Source: Diabrotica undecimpunctata
Taxonomy: Eukaryota > Arthropoda > Insecta > Coleoptera > Chrysomelidae
Length of the DNA stretch: 64,000 bases
Assembly (NCBI RefSeq): GCF_040954645.1
Contig: NC_092806.1
Span: 27,057,644 to 27,121,643 of the forward strand
Direction of reading: 5' to 3'
Shown here: piece after piece, positions 10,932 to 21,088 of the stretch
Layout of the letters: each line of letters begins with the position of its first letter
Position numbering within the stretch: position 1 is the stretch's first letter
Notes under the pieces: model-generated
What the model was told of the DNA's origin: nothing
Databases searched by the model: none
What the model saw: the letters and a program-made list of their open reading frames with translations, nothing else
Translations under genes and position numbers: made by a program

Positions 10932-12710
10932 TTATATATTAAGAAACTCGTCAACTGAATAATATGGTCTTTCAGAGAGATAGATTTTTGTCATCTTACG
11001 AAACTTAATGAAAGATGTTGCGGATTTAATTTCTCTTGGAAGGTGATTATAAAGTTTTTTTGCACTATATAGAATAGAATTCTTTACTAGATGAGTGGAC
11101 GGGATCGGTAAATAAACGTTACAATCCAAATTTCTAATGGAGTAGCCATGATCAGGTCTATCGGGAAAAATGTTTAGATGCTTGCGAATCAAACTAACCG
11201 TTTCCAAAATAAATAAAGAGGGAAGCGTCAAAATTCCGTGATTTTTGAAATAGGTCTTGCAATGAGTTGTTTGTTTGAGACCAAATAGATAACGAATTGC
11301 TCTTTTTTGCAACTTAAAAATAGTATCAAATTGGGCCGCTGTACTAGAGCCCCAAAATGGAAGCCCATATCGAAGATGGGACTCGAACAATGAGAAATAT
11401 GCCATTTTGACAGAAGATAAATTTAGTTCCTTCGAAACAGATCTTATTGCAAAGCAAGCTGAGGCTAGTTTCTTCCTTAAGGAGTCAGTATGCAAGGACC
11501 ATTTAAGATCGCTGTCGATAAGAATATTCATTCAAAAGCAAGGGTTGAATGACTCCTTTATAAGATAATGCTACTGTCTTATCCACGTTAAAGCTAAGTA
11601 AGTTGGACTCCGACCAAGCCTTGATTATAAGCAAATCAGCGGTTATAATTGAATGAAGCGTTGAAATATTAAAGCTGCTCCAAGTAATACTGATATCATC
11701 AGCAAATAGAAAAATTTTCCCTTTAATTTTCAAGTAAGTGATGTCATTAATGAAAAGTAAAAAAAGAATGGGACCTAATACTAAACCTTGCGGTACTCCA
11801 CACTCAATGTCTTTACAACTAGAGTCGGTGTCTTTTATTCTAACCAATTGTTTCCAACCTACCAAGTAAGTTTTGAACCAATTCAAAGACACACTCCGAA
11901 TTCCATAGAAAGTTAATTTTTTTAATAGAATGTCGTGATTTACGCAGTCAAAGGCTTTGGAATATTCGCAGAAAACGGTGGCGGAGGAGAGGTTACTATT
12001 TAGTGATAGATATACCTCATGTAACACAGAAAACATGGCATCACTAGTACATTTATTAGACAAAAAGCCAAACTGATTTTGCGATAAAATGTTATGTTTA
12101 AGGAGAAAGGGCATAAGTCGAGCTTTTATAAGCCTTTCAATAATTTTTGATAGTGCTGGTAACAAGGCAATAGGTCTATAGTTGCAGGCATCAGATTTGT
12201 CTCCACCTTTATGAAGAGGAATAACGATGGCAGTCTTTAGGCAGTTAGGGAATATACCTTTCTCAATGGAATCATTTACTAGCGAGACGATGACCTACAA
12301 TAATTATGCGGAAGATTTGAGAAAATTTTAATACATAATCCATCTGTACTACAGGACGATTTGCTTTTTATACTACGAATTGTTCGAATGAGTTCAGTCT
12401 TATCAACTGGTCTTAAAAAGAAGGTATCAGCAATGTTTTTCGAATTAGGGAGATAGAAAACTGGATCTTGTTGTGGCGAAATAGTTGAGGTTATATTTTT
12501 ACTCACATTAACAAAGTAATCATTTAGATTTTCGGGGTTAAGAAAAGAAAAGGTTTGATTCGCTGCACTGGTTTTATTTCGAAAATCGTTTATTATTGAC
12601 CAAGTTTCTTTTGAAATATTTTTGGAGCTTGTTAGGCGATTATGAAAGTAGGATTTTTTGGGTACTTTGAGTAGTTTTAGATAGCATTTTCTGTACGTAT
12701 TGATCATGTT
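10932..12710 (-). pseudogene. CR1/L2-group LINE ORF2, 5'-truncated, three frames
   Basis: This is the best preserved LINE protein in the window, read from 12710 down to 10932. The first frame (12279-12707) is the linker before reverse transcriptase: LNDYFVNVSKNI, then VDKTELIRTIRSIKSKSSCS. The second (11503-12165) is the palm: LSKIIERLIKARL, NILSQNQFGF, VFCEYSKAFDCVNH, VPQGLVLGPILFLLFINDI, and FADDI with both catalytic aspartates (11692-11706). The third (10932-11531) is the thumb and C-terminus: YGLPFWGSS, LQKRAIRYLFGL, YNHLPREIKS. The GLPFWG and LQKRAIR blocks point to the CR1/L2/Daphne-like clades. Frame breaks occur near 12280-12165 and 11530. The APE endonuclease is missing, as in most 5'-truncated copies. 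Confidence 0.85.
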
Positions 12711-12839
12711 TTACATAAAGTAATCGATTGATATAGCACATTTAAGAGTAATATTGTACATAACTATTATGAAATAAAAGAGTTTGTTTTACACTACTGT
12801 TCATTTACACCGGGTTTAGAATATCGCATGAAATAACTG

Positions 12840-13420
12840 TTCACTGTTGTTTTGTTTTCAAAAATTTGTTTAGCATCTTGCAGAGATTGGGAACTTTCAT
12901 CCGTAAAAGCAATCAATTATAGACGTCGAATAGAAAAAACTGCTGCCAGCTATGTTTTTAGAACGGGTTCTGGTGGAAGTGAAATTCTATAGGAGATTTG
13001 AGGAATACATTATTTATGCTTGATATCAGGAAGTTTACAAAGGGAAACTTTTTTCTAATTTTTTCTGCAACTCTATTCATTTCATGCGCTTAACAAGTAA
13101 CGTATATTAAGTTGGTATAAAATATTTTAAAATTTTGTCCTGCTTGGTATGGTGCAGCATCGGATAAAAAAAGCAATAATTTATGGCAAGGAACAGCTGC
13201 ACGAAGGAAAAATTTTGATATTTCTTCTTGTCCAAACGTGATATTGTTGTAGAGTTAGCTTTTTCTGATTGCTTGTATGAAATTAAATAGGATTTTGGTA
13301 AGATTGGATCTCTTAGAACACCAATCATTAAATGAGCGATATATCTTCCTGACGGATCAGTGGTTTCGTCAACACACACACGTAGAAGTAATTGTCACTT
13401 TACAGTCTCTTCACTTGGAA
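12840..13420 (-). pseudogene. hAT-like transposase fragment (N-terminal catalytic half)
   Basis: On the minus strand, 13379 downward reads VDETTDPSGRYIAHLMIGVL. After a frame change it reads LFLSDAAPYQAG, NFKIFYTNLIYVTC and, beyond a stop, AHEMNRVAEKIRKKFP, ending near 12840. The series DETTD...GRYIA, SDAAPY and HVTC-AHxxxRVAE matches the DUF659-type hAT transposase also seen at 9255-9590 on the other strand. Several stops and at least one frameshift show it is dead. No terminal repeats or 8-base duplication were found, partly because the neighbouring LINE lies close by. Confidence 0.7.
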
Positions 13421-13429
13421 TATCCAATT

Positions 13430-14300
13430 TACAATATTTTTTAAAAAGGAAGTAAGTTTTCATTGGATAATTTTGAAAGCGGTATATTTGAAGAGATTAA
13501 TGCAAGGCACAAGTCTTGCTACAACAATACCAATAATATTAGGTAGTATCTAGAGGTACTATCGGTAATATTGAAGACTGAAATATTGAAATAAAACACA
13601 CAGTTGAATTTCTAGTTATTTAGTCATTATATACGGTTAGTTAAATTTTATTTAAAATCCGCAATTCGAAATAAATTAACGTTTATGCATTTCATGCAAT
13701 TTTTTGTATAAATATGCAATATCCCCAGATATTTGCATAAAATGTGCCAAATATGCAATATGTGCATTTTGCATTCTACTCATTAATCATATTGCTGTGC
13801 ATTTATAGCATTTAATGAAATATTTGAGACATGAACGCTGTTTATAATTCAGCATTCATTATCATACATAAAATCAAAACAGAATCATTCCTCGAAATAG
13901 CATTAGCGACTTTGTAGAGAAAAAAAAAGAGTTTATGAGTCACCATTATCAAGAAAGAATTCTTAAGTAACATGATCGGTTTTGGTAACATGAAATTAAA
14001 AAATTTGTGGTCATACCTGTCACATGAGGCTAGAATTTATCTTCGGTTTATTGGTTCAAGACAAATGTCTTTACCGCAAGTTATATATCTTACAAATTGC
14101 AAATTGTCAAGACGTGAACTTGATACACTGATATTATTTTTCATTGCGGATTTGAATGAAAATTAAAACCAGAAATTTCAAAATAAATAAAAATTTATCA
14201 TGATTAATTATCGTAATTATTCAATAAGTACCTATACGCTATTTCTTATGGTTTATAATTATCTTTAGAATTTTCTATTGATAAAATGACAAGGATGCCA
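13430..14300. other. noncoding A+T-rich DNA with ATGCAAATA-like words
   Basis: Between about 13685 and 13790 the words TATGCAATAT, TTTGCATAAA, TATGCAATATGTGCATTTTGCAT recur in both orientations in a short span. They may be subterminal binding repeats of a transposon, perhaps the hAT next door. The frame at 13972-14166 has no recognised similarity. Confidence 0.35.
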
Positions 14301-14309
14301 AAAAAATAA

Positions 14310-14680
14310 TTTTTAACATAGCTACATCTACACAGATGGGAGCACAGAACTGGAGATGAGTTGCAAGCCATAGAGTAATACGCAGGATAAGAAATTATTT
14401 AATAAAGTAGGGAAGGCTCGATAAAGCCAAAAACAAAAGCCAAATAATATAAAAAAAAATATCCTAACAAAAAAATTCAAAAATTCAGGTGTGCTGCTCG
14501 CCTTTTTTTGTTACAGGAGCGTGGAGTGAGGACGAGCAACATCAATTACAAAAATGGATAGACTGGCAGAACTACTAGTGTAGTCAGGAGAATTGAAAAT
14601 GGGTTGGAGAGCTAATTGTTCAGCCTTTGTTTTATTTTGTAAAGGAGAAAGCTTTTAAGTTGTGACAAATAAGGTACCTC
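14310..14680. other. unrecognised DNA, possible RNase H scrap
   Basis: Bases 14323-14349 translate as IYTDGSTEL, which resembles the start of a retrotransposon RNase H domain (first catalytic Asp in TDGS). The match is only nine residues and nothing downstream supports it. The rest is unrecognised. Confidence 0.2.
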
Positions 14681-15219
14681 GGATGTTACCAGCTATATAT
14701 TCGGACCGGTTCTTGGATCAGCATTTTTAATTTGTAGCTTATTATTATCTGCAATATCTAAGTGGAGTTGCTTCTAGGACATCGTAGTATTCATCAGGAA
14801 GTTCGTTGCCCGCCAAGTTGAGAAGACTGGCTGGAAGAATGGGCCTAGGTGCCCTATGCGATGGCAAGGAGTTTTTAAGACCTATTTTACTCTGGTGTTG
14901 GAGCTATCTATCGTGCCTAGTACTAGTATCTTTCGCGATAAGATTGCGATTATTTAGTGACGCAGTATGTATGTGTTAATGTCAGTATTCCAGTTGAGAG
15001 ATCTACTAAAACCAACTCCCAAATAGGACACCGAGGCTCTGAAGTGAAGTTTTTCTCCAAGAAGCAATATCTGGTGTCCCTTGACTTCATAACGAGGTGT
15101 GCTAGGCTATCTGAATAGGATAACCTGTGTTTTGGAAAGGTTATGTGTAACTCCCATTTATTACAGCATTTATCAATTTTATCGAGTTGGTTTTGGACTT
15201 CGAACGCAAATGGGTATCT
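14680..15219 (-). pseudogene. Jockey-like LINE ORF2, C-terminal part (interrupted copy)
   Basis: Read from 15219 downward, the minus strand gives FAFEVQNQLDKIDKCCNKWE, the region just after the catalytic box of a Jockey-type reverse transcriptase. A decayed tail follows, ending in MPILPASLLNLAGNELPDEY near 14765. The LPDEYYDVLEATP ending resembles the relic at 4020-4660. The 5' neighbour of this block continues on the far side of the RTE insertion at 15220-15903, where YADDTALLS lies directly upstream in the same frame. Confidence 0.75.
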
Positions 15220-15903
15220 TCTTTTTAAAGTTCCATCTCCTATCGGAGGTTGGATATCATAACGGCTATGGTCACTTTGTTGGCTGCTGCTCTGAAAAGT
15301 TGTAGTGAACTACAGTTAAACCATTCTCTAAGGTTCTTCAGCCAGGAGATGCGTCTTCTTCCTATGCTTCTTCTTCCTTAAATCCTTCCTTGCATAATAA
15401 TTCTCAGCAGCTCATATTTTTCTCCTCTGGTTATGTGACCCAAATATTCTAGTTTTCTTCTTTTTATGCTGTTCATAATTTCTAACTCCTTATTTAGACG
15501 TCGTAGTACCTCAGCATTGGTAATCCTTTGAAACCACTGAATTTTTAATTTTCTTCTGTAACACCACATTTCGAACGCTTCTATTTTTCTTATGTGTTGT
15601 TTTTTCAATGTCCAAGCTTCCATTCCGTATAGTAAGATAGAAAATATGTAACATCATAGAGCCCTCAATCTGAGATGCAACTGAAGGTCTCAAGCATTGT
15701 CTTCATTTTCACAAATGCTTGCCTTGCAGTTTCAATTCGGACTTTGATTTCTCTGCTTTGGTCATTTTTGTCATCAACCCAGGTTCCCAGATATTTATAT
15801 GTCTCTACTTTTTCTATTTGGGTTTGCTCTATCATTAATCTTTCATTTCCATGTTGCGTTTTTGAGACAATCATAAATTTAGTTTTTCGTTTTTTTTTTT
15901 CTG
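15220..15903 (-). mobile_element. RTE-like LINE 3' part inserted in a Jockey relic, 12-bp target duplication
   Basis: The insert is flanked by AAATGGGTATCT at 15208-15219 and 15904-15915, an exact 12-base target-site duplication. On the minus strand it encodes the C-terminal part of the frequent RTE-like family: MIVSKTQHGNERLMI, YKYLGTWVDDKNDQSREIK, YGMEAWTLKKQHIRKIEAFE, ITNAEVLRRLNKE and LEYLGHITRGEKYELLRIIM. The 3' end at 15220 resembles the 3' ends of the copies at 17650, 34350 and 36515. It is 5'-truncated just before the YLGTW block, with no catalytic box. Frameshifts occur near 15620 and 15670. Confidence 0.88.
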
Positions 15904-15915
15904 AAATGGGTATCT

Positions 15916-16300
15916 AGGCGTCCCATAAGCAGTGCCTGCAGAGAGGAGTGCAGTATCGTCAGCATACAATAAGGATAGACTCGGATCTATTTCTAGGGGG
16001 TAGAAGAGTTCGCTGTTGTAGAGTGTGTATAAAATTAGAGTTAGAAATGAGCTCTAGGGGACTCCAGCTTGTGGAATGAATGGTGCTGAGAATTGCTTAG
16101 CGACTTCGAGGCGGGTTGTCTGATTGGAGAAATAGGAATGTATGATTTTAGGAAAGGGGCTTCAGCAATCCAGCAAGGGGAAGTTTATCAATCAAGCCTA
16201 CATGCCAGACTTCCGAAATGAAAGCCTTCTGAAGGTCTCGAAAAATGCCTATGGCAAGTCTGTGGTGCTAGTTTTTGGAGTGTGCCAAATTCTAAGTGTG
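15916..16300 (-). pseudogene. Jockey-like LINE reverse transcriptase palm (upstream part)
   Basis: Reading from about 16262 down gives AIGIFRDLQKAFISEVWHVG and LIDKLPLAGLLK, then FSAPFIPQAGVP, LTLILYTLYNSELF and the catalytic LYADDTALLSAG at about 15935-15970. This is the palm of a Jockey-type LINE: the DxxKAF/VWHxGL block, the VPQxxVxxP block and the YADD box. It joins 14680-15219 once the nested RTE insert and one target duplication are removed. An in-frame stop follows AGVP and others lie upstream. Confidence 0.8.
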
Positions 16301-16309
16301 TATGTCGCC

Positions 16310-17190
16310 CTGCTACTAACTCTTAGCAGTTGATGAGGATGATTTATTTGGTTAAATAAATAAACAATAATATTAGATAAATACAAAAGCTTTAAACGAA
16401 CAGAGATCACAAAACATAAAACATATACAATGAAAATAAGGAAATAATCAAAAGAACAAGAGTATGAACGATACAAGAAAGTTGTAATGGCAGTAACAAA
16501 AATTTAAGCAAACATCACTGTCCTAATAGTAAATAGCACATTGCTGTACATAAACCATAAACATTATCTTTGAGATTGTACACTATTATAAATCAATTAT
16601 GTACACTTCCGAATGATGTTTCAACTGTTAATTCTTCCTTCTGTATTAAAAATGTAAGTCAGGTTCCAATATATTGAAGATGATTACTGATAAACAAATT
16701 AAAATAATTTATCCTCACGCAATAAAACGAACGGTAGAAGAATAATGATCGAGTATGTTAATGGTGCATCTATTCATCACGTCACGTATTAAATGAAGAA
16801 TACAAAATTATAAAAATCGAGGTGACTTACCGTGAACTCATCTGTACTAGTGTTGAGTTACTATCGAGTCAAGATTATGTTATTTTTTAACCGTTACTAA
16901 CATGCTGTCAACAAAATGTTCAAAATGTCAATATTGATAGATGATCTAGATATGTGTATTGCAGTACAAATCGAGGTGCACATATAATTTTTATAGTAAA
17001 TGTCTACTTCGACCATATTCTGTACACATAAATTAATGAAAATGTTACACAAAACAGGTATTATTCTATCAAACTTAATATACAGTACTACATTTCGTAG
17101 TATTTTTAAAGACAGACATTTTCTAGGTTATGTTAGGTTAGGTTTAATATGAGTGGATGTTTAACCGTCCTTCTACTCGACCTAAGATCT
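16310..17190. other. unrecognised A+T-rich DNA
   Basis: No gene was seen. Bases 17127-17146 contain GTTATGTTAGGTTAGGTTTA, two copies of the insect telomere unit TTAGG. This is too short to be an interstitial telomere block. Confidence 0.4.
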
Positions 17191-17199
17191 ATTATAGCT

Positions 17200-17560
17200 T
17201 GATCATATTTAGGTTAAAGTTGTCTCTTCAGTCAATCCTTTTTAACTAAGCCTATTAGGTGTCATTTCTATGAAGTCGTAGGGCTCAACTTGATAATGCT
17301 CAAATGTATTGAGTCTTGTTATTTCCAAACCTGGGCAATTGCACAGAAAGTGTTTCTGTGCTTTTCGCTATGCCAACGAAAGATTCTGGGCATATAACTG
17401 TTTGTCTTCCCCCTTTCCTGGCTCATAACTCCGCTTTTTCGTTACCTTTAATACCAGGATGTTCAGGCAGTCAGAATAAACTTACTTTCTGTTACATTTT
17501 CCGATCTGAATCAGATTCTACAGAAAGTTCCGAACTAACTTAGGAGTCAGTTCGCTTCGA
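17200..17560 (-). pseudogene. LINE RNase H domain fragment
   Basis: On the minus strand near 17480-17420 the reading KVSLF-LPEHPGIKGNEKAEL matches the C-terminal core of retrotransposon RNase H (VxLxWVPGHxGIxGNExAD). It has a stop where Trp is expected. Further down come AQKHFLCNCPGLEITRLNTF and EPYDFIEM, resembling the C-terminal Cys-containing tail that follows RNase H in Jockey/I/R1-type elements. Reverse transcriptase is not attached here. Confidence 0.6.
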
Positions 17561-17649
17561 TCCCAGTGCCTATAATGTTGCTTGGCTCTCCGATATAATT
17601 GTTATAGTTTTATCCTGGAATTTCTAGTAGTATTATAAATTTTAGTATC

Positions 17650-18185
17650 TTTCTTCAAGTGCCATCTCCGCGGCGGAGGTCGGCAATCATCACAGCTATT
17701 CGGACTTTTGAGACGGCTCCTCTGAAAAGTTCATTTGATGTACATCCGTACCACTCTCTCAGGTTGCGCAGCCATGACATTCTACGCCTCCCTATGCTTC
17801 TCTTTCCTTGGATCTTTCCCTGCATAATCAGTTGGAGCAAGGTGTATTTCTCTCCACGTGTAATATGTCCGAGATATTCTAACTTTCTTGTTTTTATTGA
17901 ATTTAAAATTTCCATTTCTTTGTTCATCCTTCCCAGAACCTCTTTGTTTGTGACGTGTTCTGTCCATGATATTTTCAGAATTCTTCTGTACACCCACAGC
18001 TCAAATGATTCCAGTTTTTTCATTGATGTCGCATTCAAGGTCCAAGATTCCATTCCATAAAATAAAGTCGAAAAAACATAGCACCTCGCCAACCTAACTC
18101 TTAGTTCCAGTTTTAAATCCCTGGTACATAGAACTCTTCTCATTTTGTTGAAATTTGCTCTAGCCTTTTCTATTCTTAAAAAATT
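17650..18185 (-). pseudogene. RTE-like LINE C-terminal part (open over 162 codons)
   Basis: The minus-strand frame 18143-17655 is open for 162 codons. It reads MRRVLCTRDLKLELRVRLAR, CYVFSTLFYGMESWTLNATS, KKLESFELWVYRRILKISWT, LEYLGHITRGEKYTLLQLIM, QGKIQGKRSIGRRRMSWLRN and LFRGAVSKVRIAVMIADLRR, and ends in GDGT near the 3' terminus. This is the least decayed copy of the frequent RTE-like family and a good reference for the others. The catalytic region is missing, so it is a 5'-truncated copy. The sequence just after GDGT (GGCACTTGAAGAAAGA) marks the 3' end of the element. Confidence 0.85.
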
Positions 18186-18189
18186 TTAG

Positions 18190-19140
18190 TATAGAAGAAG
18201 ATAGTTTCAAAATCATTTCAAAATTTTCAGGCTCGTTATTAAGAAATTAAGAAAATTAGTTACTCAGAGCTATGACGGATCTGTCATGAGTGGTCTACAT
18301 ACAAAAGTTCAAGCAATATTCAAGCAAAAATATAAAAAAAATACTGAAACGTATACAGAATCACCATATTTTGTACTTAACACCTGCACATGCAAATAAG
18401 CATTATCATGTTTGCAATGTACATTCCGTTTTTTTTTCTTTGTAACTGTCCAATATGATATTGATCCTAGAAAATATTGTATGAATGTAAAACACCAGTC
18501 TAGTTTTAACATCAAAAATCCCTACACCTACAGTGACATCTAAATCGCGGTTCTAGTACCTCTACACGAAACCAACCTTCCCAAATTACTAGGTACAACA
18601 CACATCCGAGATGCTTATTGAAATTCAAATGAACACCACGGAATGTTCGAAATCAACACGTCGTGTTGCCTCAAACCAGTTAAAGAAATATTTGTAGATA
18701 TTGTTTACAAATATGACAGCCACAAAAAAAGAAACGAGAAACGATTGTGCAAACATAGTCGATTTTACATGATTACAAATATTTGTTTTCGAAAAGGTGA
18801 TGATGTGGAAATTGAAGTGGGTGGGATTGTAGTGTAACTACTGGTTGGTGCAAGGTTTTGTTTGTATAGTCACAAATATTCCGTGTTAATTTGAACGATG
18901 AATTTATGAATATTAACCAAATAGACATAATATTCTATTTTAAATGAAGAAAATTCCCCGAATACTAAAAAAGTATGATAGTAAAGCATTAAAGTACATC
19001 AGCAATGAGTAAATTAAACAAATAAACCATCAGCTCGATATAATCCAAGATCCCAGGACCGCCAGAGTTCCTTATTGCCTCACAAATAAAATTTATAGAA
19101 TAAGGTAGTATTAGTAGGTACGTACCAAGTACTGAAGGTA
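18190..19140. other. unrecognised A+T-rich DNA
   Basis: No coding similarity or repeat was seen. Confidence 0.4.
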
Positions 19141-19148
19141 GGTAAAAA

Positions 19149-19253
19149 GTCTTTTCTTATAGTCTCAGTGCTAATTTTACCGTATATTTTAGAAAAAATT
19201 GTTAAAAATCAATAATTAATACTGCCACTCATTTCGTTGGCGGTAACTTTTAC
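19149..19253 (-). repeat. left arm of a long inverted repeat (partner at 20782-20890)
   Basis: The reverse complement reads GTAAAAGTTACCGCCAACGA, then AGTGGCAGTATTAATTATT, TTTCTAAAATATACGGTAAA and GCACTGAGACTATAAGAAAA. It matches 20782-20890 with modest divergence. A third, partly deleted copy lies at 19500-19585 on the plus strand. These may be long terminal repeats of a transposon spanning about 19149-20890. Confidence 0.75.
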
Positions 19254-19289
19254 CAGACGCTTAAAAGCTTCCAAATAAATGTCACTTTC

Positions 19290-19695
19290 ACTTTTATACA
19301 TCTACTCATAGAACTAATTCAATATTTTTTATAAGCAGCCAGACCAATCGGAGGGCCAAACATTCCCCCAGACACACACAAAGGTTTGTAGACAAATAAT
19401 GACCTTGCGTTGATACATATCGAGCATTTGTGAGTATCATTTATATCGAAAAATCAAGAATGAGATTAAAGTTACATTATTTTTTTGGGATCTTTAAAAC
19501 GTCTGGTAAAAGTTACCGCCAACGAATTATTTTCTAAAACATACGTAAAAATAAGCACTGAGACTTTAAGAAAAGTAAGTACTATTGTATACATGTATAA
19601 CGAGCCTCTGTGTCTGGCAAAAGGTTTGTTTGGCCCCTTCCGATTGGTCTGGCTGCTTAAAAAAATTATTGCATTAGTTCCATGAATATCATATT
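19290..19695. repeat. second inverted-repeat pair inside the 19.1-20.9 kb cluster
   Basis: Bases 19290-19385 (with AAGCAGCCAGACCAATCGGA) are inverted with respect to 19605-19695 (with CCGATTGGTCTGGCTGCTTA). A short direct repeat (ATC.....AAATC..GAATGAGA) occurs at 19436 and 19688. Repeat order on the two sides is not a simple mirror, so nested or rearranged copies are likely. Confidence 0.65.
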
Positions 19696-20283
19696 CTATA
19701 AAAATCGGGAATGAGACTATAATGAAAGTTAAAGTTGACACCATCTATCTATCGTCTGTCGGCAAATTCAAACAAAAATATAACTTCCAGACCACCTTTT
19801 ACCACCTTTGGTCCAGACAAATTAATATATGTATCGAATATATTTTTTACCACCAAAAATGAGATGTTTTAACCAAATAATGCTTCAAATATAATGTGCA
19901 GAATAATTTTGAATTACGTTTCGCTTATGAACTTGCTTTTTTGTCTTTAAAAGTAGAAAAAAGTTTCAATTATATTGCTTAATATTTCGTCTAAATATAA
20001 TCGTCTAACAATTTTACCTGTACAGTATCAATTTTCAAGTTTTAAACTGATTAATTTACGATGAGTAATCCGGTTGTAAAAATACCGGCATGTGCCCTAT
20101 CTAAGGGACTGGACTCGCAAATTTTTGCAAATTTTTAGTTTAGTTGTATCTTTGCAACTAGCTTGTTTATAGATAGATGAGCATTACGCATTGCTTTAAT
20201 TTTGAGTTGTGTTCAAATTTTGTTGTGAGTAGTTATAATAATTGTAGTATTTTTTTGTTGTTTGTTTTTTTGAAACTGTCTAT

Positions 20284-20751
20284 TTGTGTATAAAGAAAAT
20301 TTTTAGACCATGGGAAAAATCACCTACAGTTTTTCGTGCATGGGAGCAAGACAACCCAAGTAGTAGTAGAGAAAGTGCAGTAGTAAACAATCTTTTAAGT
20401 GTAAGTGATACAAAAAACAATGACACTGAGACTGTAACTGTAGAAAAGTGTTTAGGACTTCCAAAGAAAAGGATTGCTTTGAATGAACAATCTAAGAGAA
20501 TTTGTATGAACGTTTACAAAAATCTTCAAAATGATCCTGAAAATAGTTGTAAATACAGTATTATAAGAAAAGCGTCCTTTCCAACAGGAATTCCGTATTC
20601 TACCATGCGCGACATCGTGAAAAGTGGTGTTAAAAAGAGAAAAACAAGATCGGATGCTGTAGAACCTAAACAAATTATTATCGTGACTGCTAAATGTTTA
20701 AGGAATTTGGTTTACGAGGAATACAAAAAAAAATGTAATACCAACAATTGA
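20284..20751 (+). CDS. 155-residue transposase-like N-terminal ORF
   Basis: An open frame of 155 codons. The N-terminus has IFRPWEKSPTVFRAWE, the middle an acidic spacer, and residues 60-115 read LPKKRIALNEQSKRICMNVY, then GIPYSTMRDIVKSGVKKRKT. The layout resembles the helix-turn-helix region at the N-terminus of the IS630/Tc1-like transposases found in insects, where the sequence LxxxSRxxxxNVYxxF...TGVSxxTVxRIxKE precedes the DDE domain. DDE fragments of such a family lie at 25650-27010. Here the frame stops before any DDE region and just inside the right arm (20782) of a long inverted repeat, so it may be a truncated transposase of that element. FRPW is also a known variant of the Groucho-recruiting WRPW motif, but here this is only a word match. 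Confidence 0.45.
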   Translation: MCIKKIFRPWEKSPTVFRAWEQDNPSSSRESAVVNNLLSVSDTKNNDTETVTVEKCLGLPKKRIALNEQSKRICMNVYKNLQNDPENSCKYSIIRKASFPTGIPYSTMRDIVKSGVKKRKTRSDAVEPKQIIIVTAKCLRNLVYEEYKKKCNTNN

Positions 20752-20781
20752 TATTATATACACCAAGCTTTTACTAAAAGT

Positions 20782-20890
20782 TACTCTAAAAGTTACCGCC
20801 AACGAAATAAGTGGCAGTATTAATTATTAATTTTTAACAATATGTTCTAAAACATGCGTAAAAATAAGCACTAGGACTAAAAGAAATGTT
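20782..20890 (+). repeat. right arm of the long inverted repeat
   Basis: Partner of 19149-19253 in opposite orientation. It starts AAAAGTTACCGCCAACGAAA and ends near AAGCACTAGGACTAAAAGAA. Confidence 0.75.
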
Positions 20891-21088
20891 AGGACTTTAC
20901 TTATATGCTAGATATATATGTTATACTATGTAATGGAAGTCATTAACCGCTGAGCAAAAAAAGTATATCATACTGGCACATACTTACAGCTGCACCACGA
21001 TTCCAAAAAAACTTTTCCAGCTACTAACCTGTAACAAAAACACAATCTTTAGATCTAAAAACAAGAAAGGTAAATGCAAATATAAATA

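Noticed and set aside
17127..17146. Interstitial telomere repeat (TTAGG)
   Set aside because: Only two full units occur, which is expected by chance in this composition.
17659..18060. 133-codon plus-strand frame
   Set aside because: It is the antisense shadow of the RTE-like C-terminal part on the minus strand.
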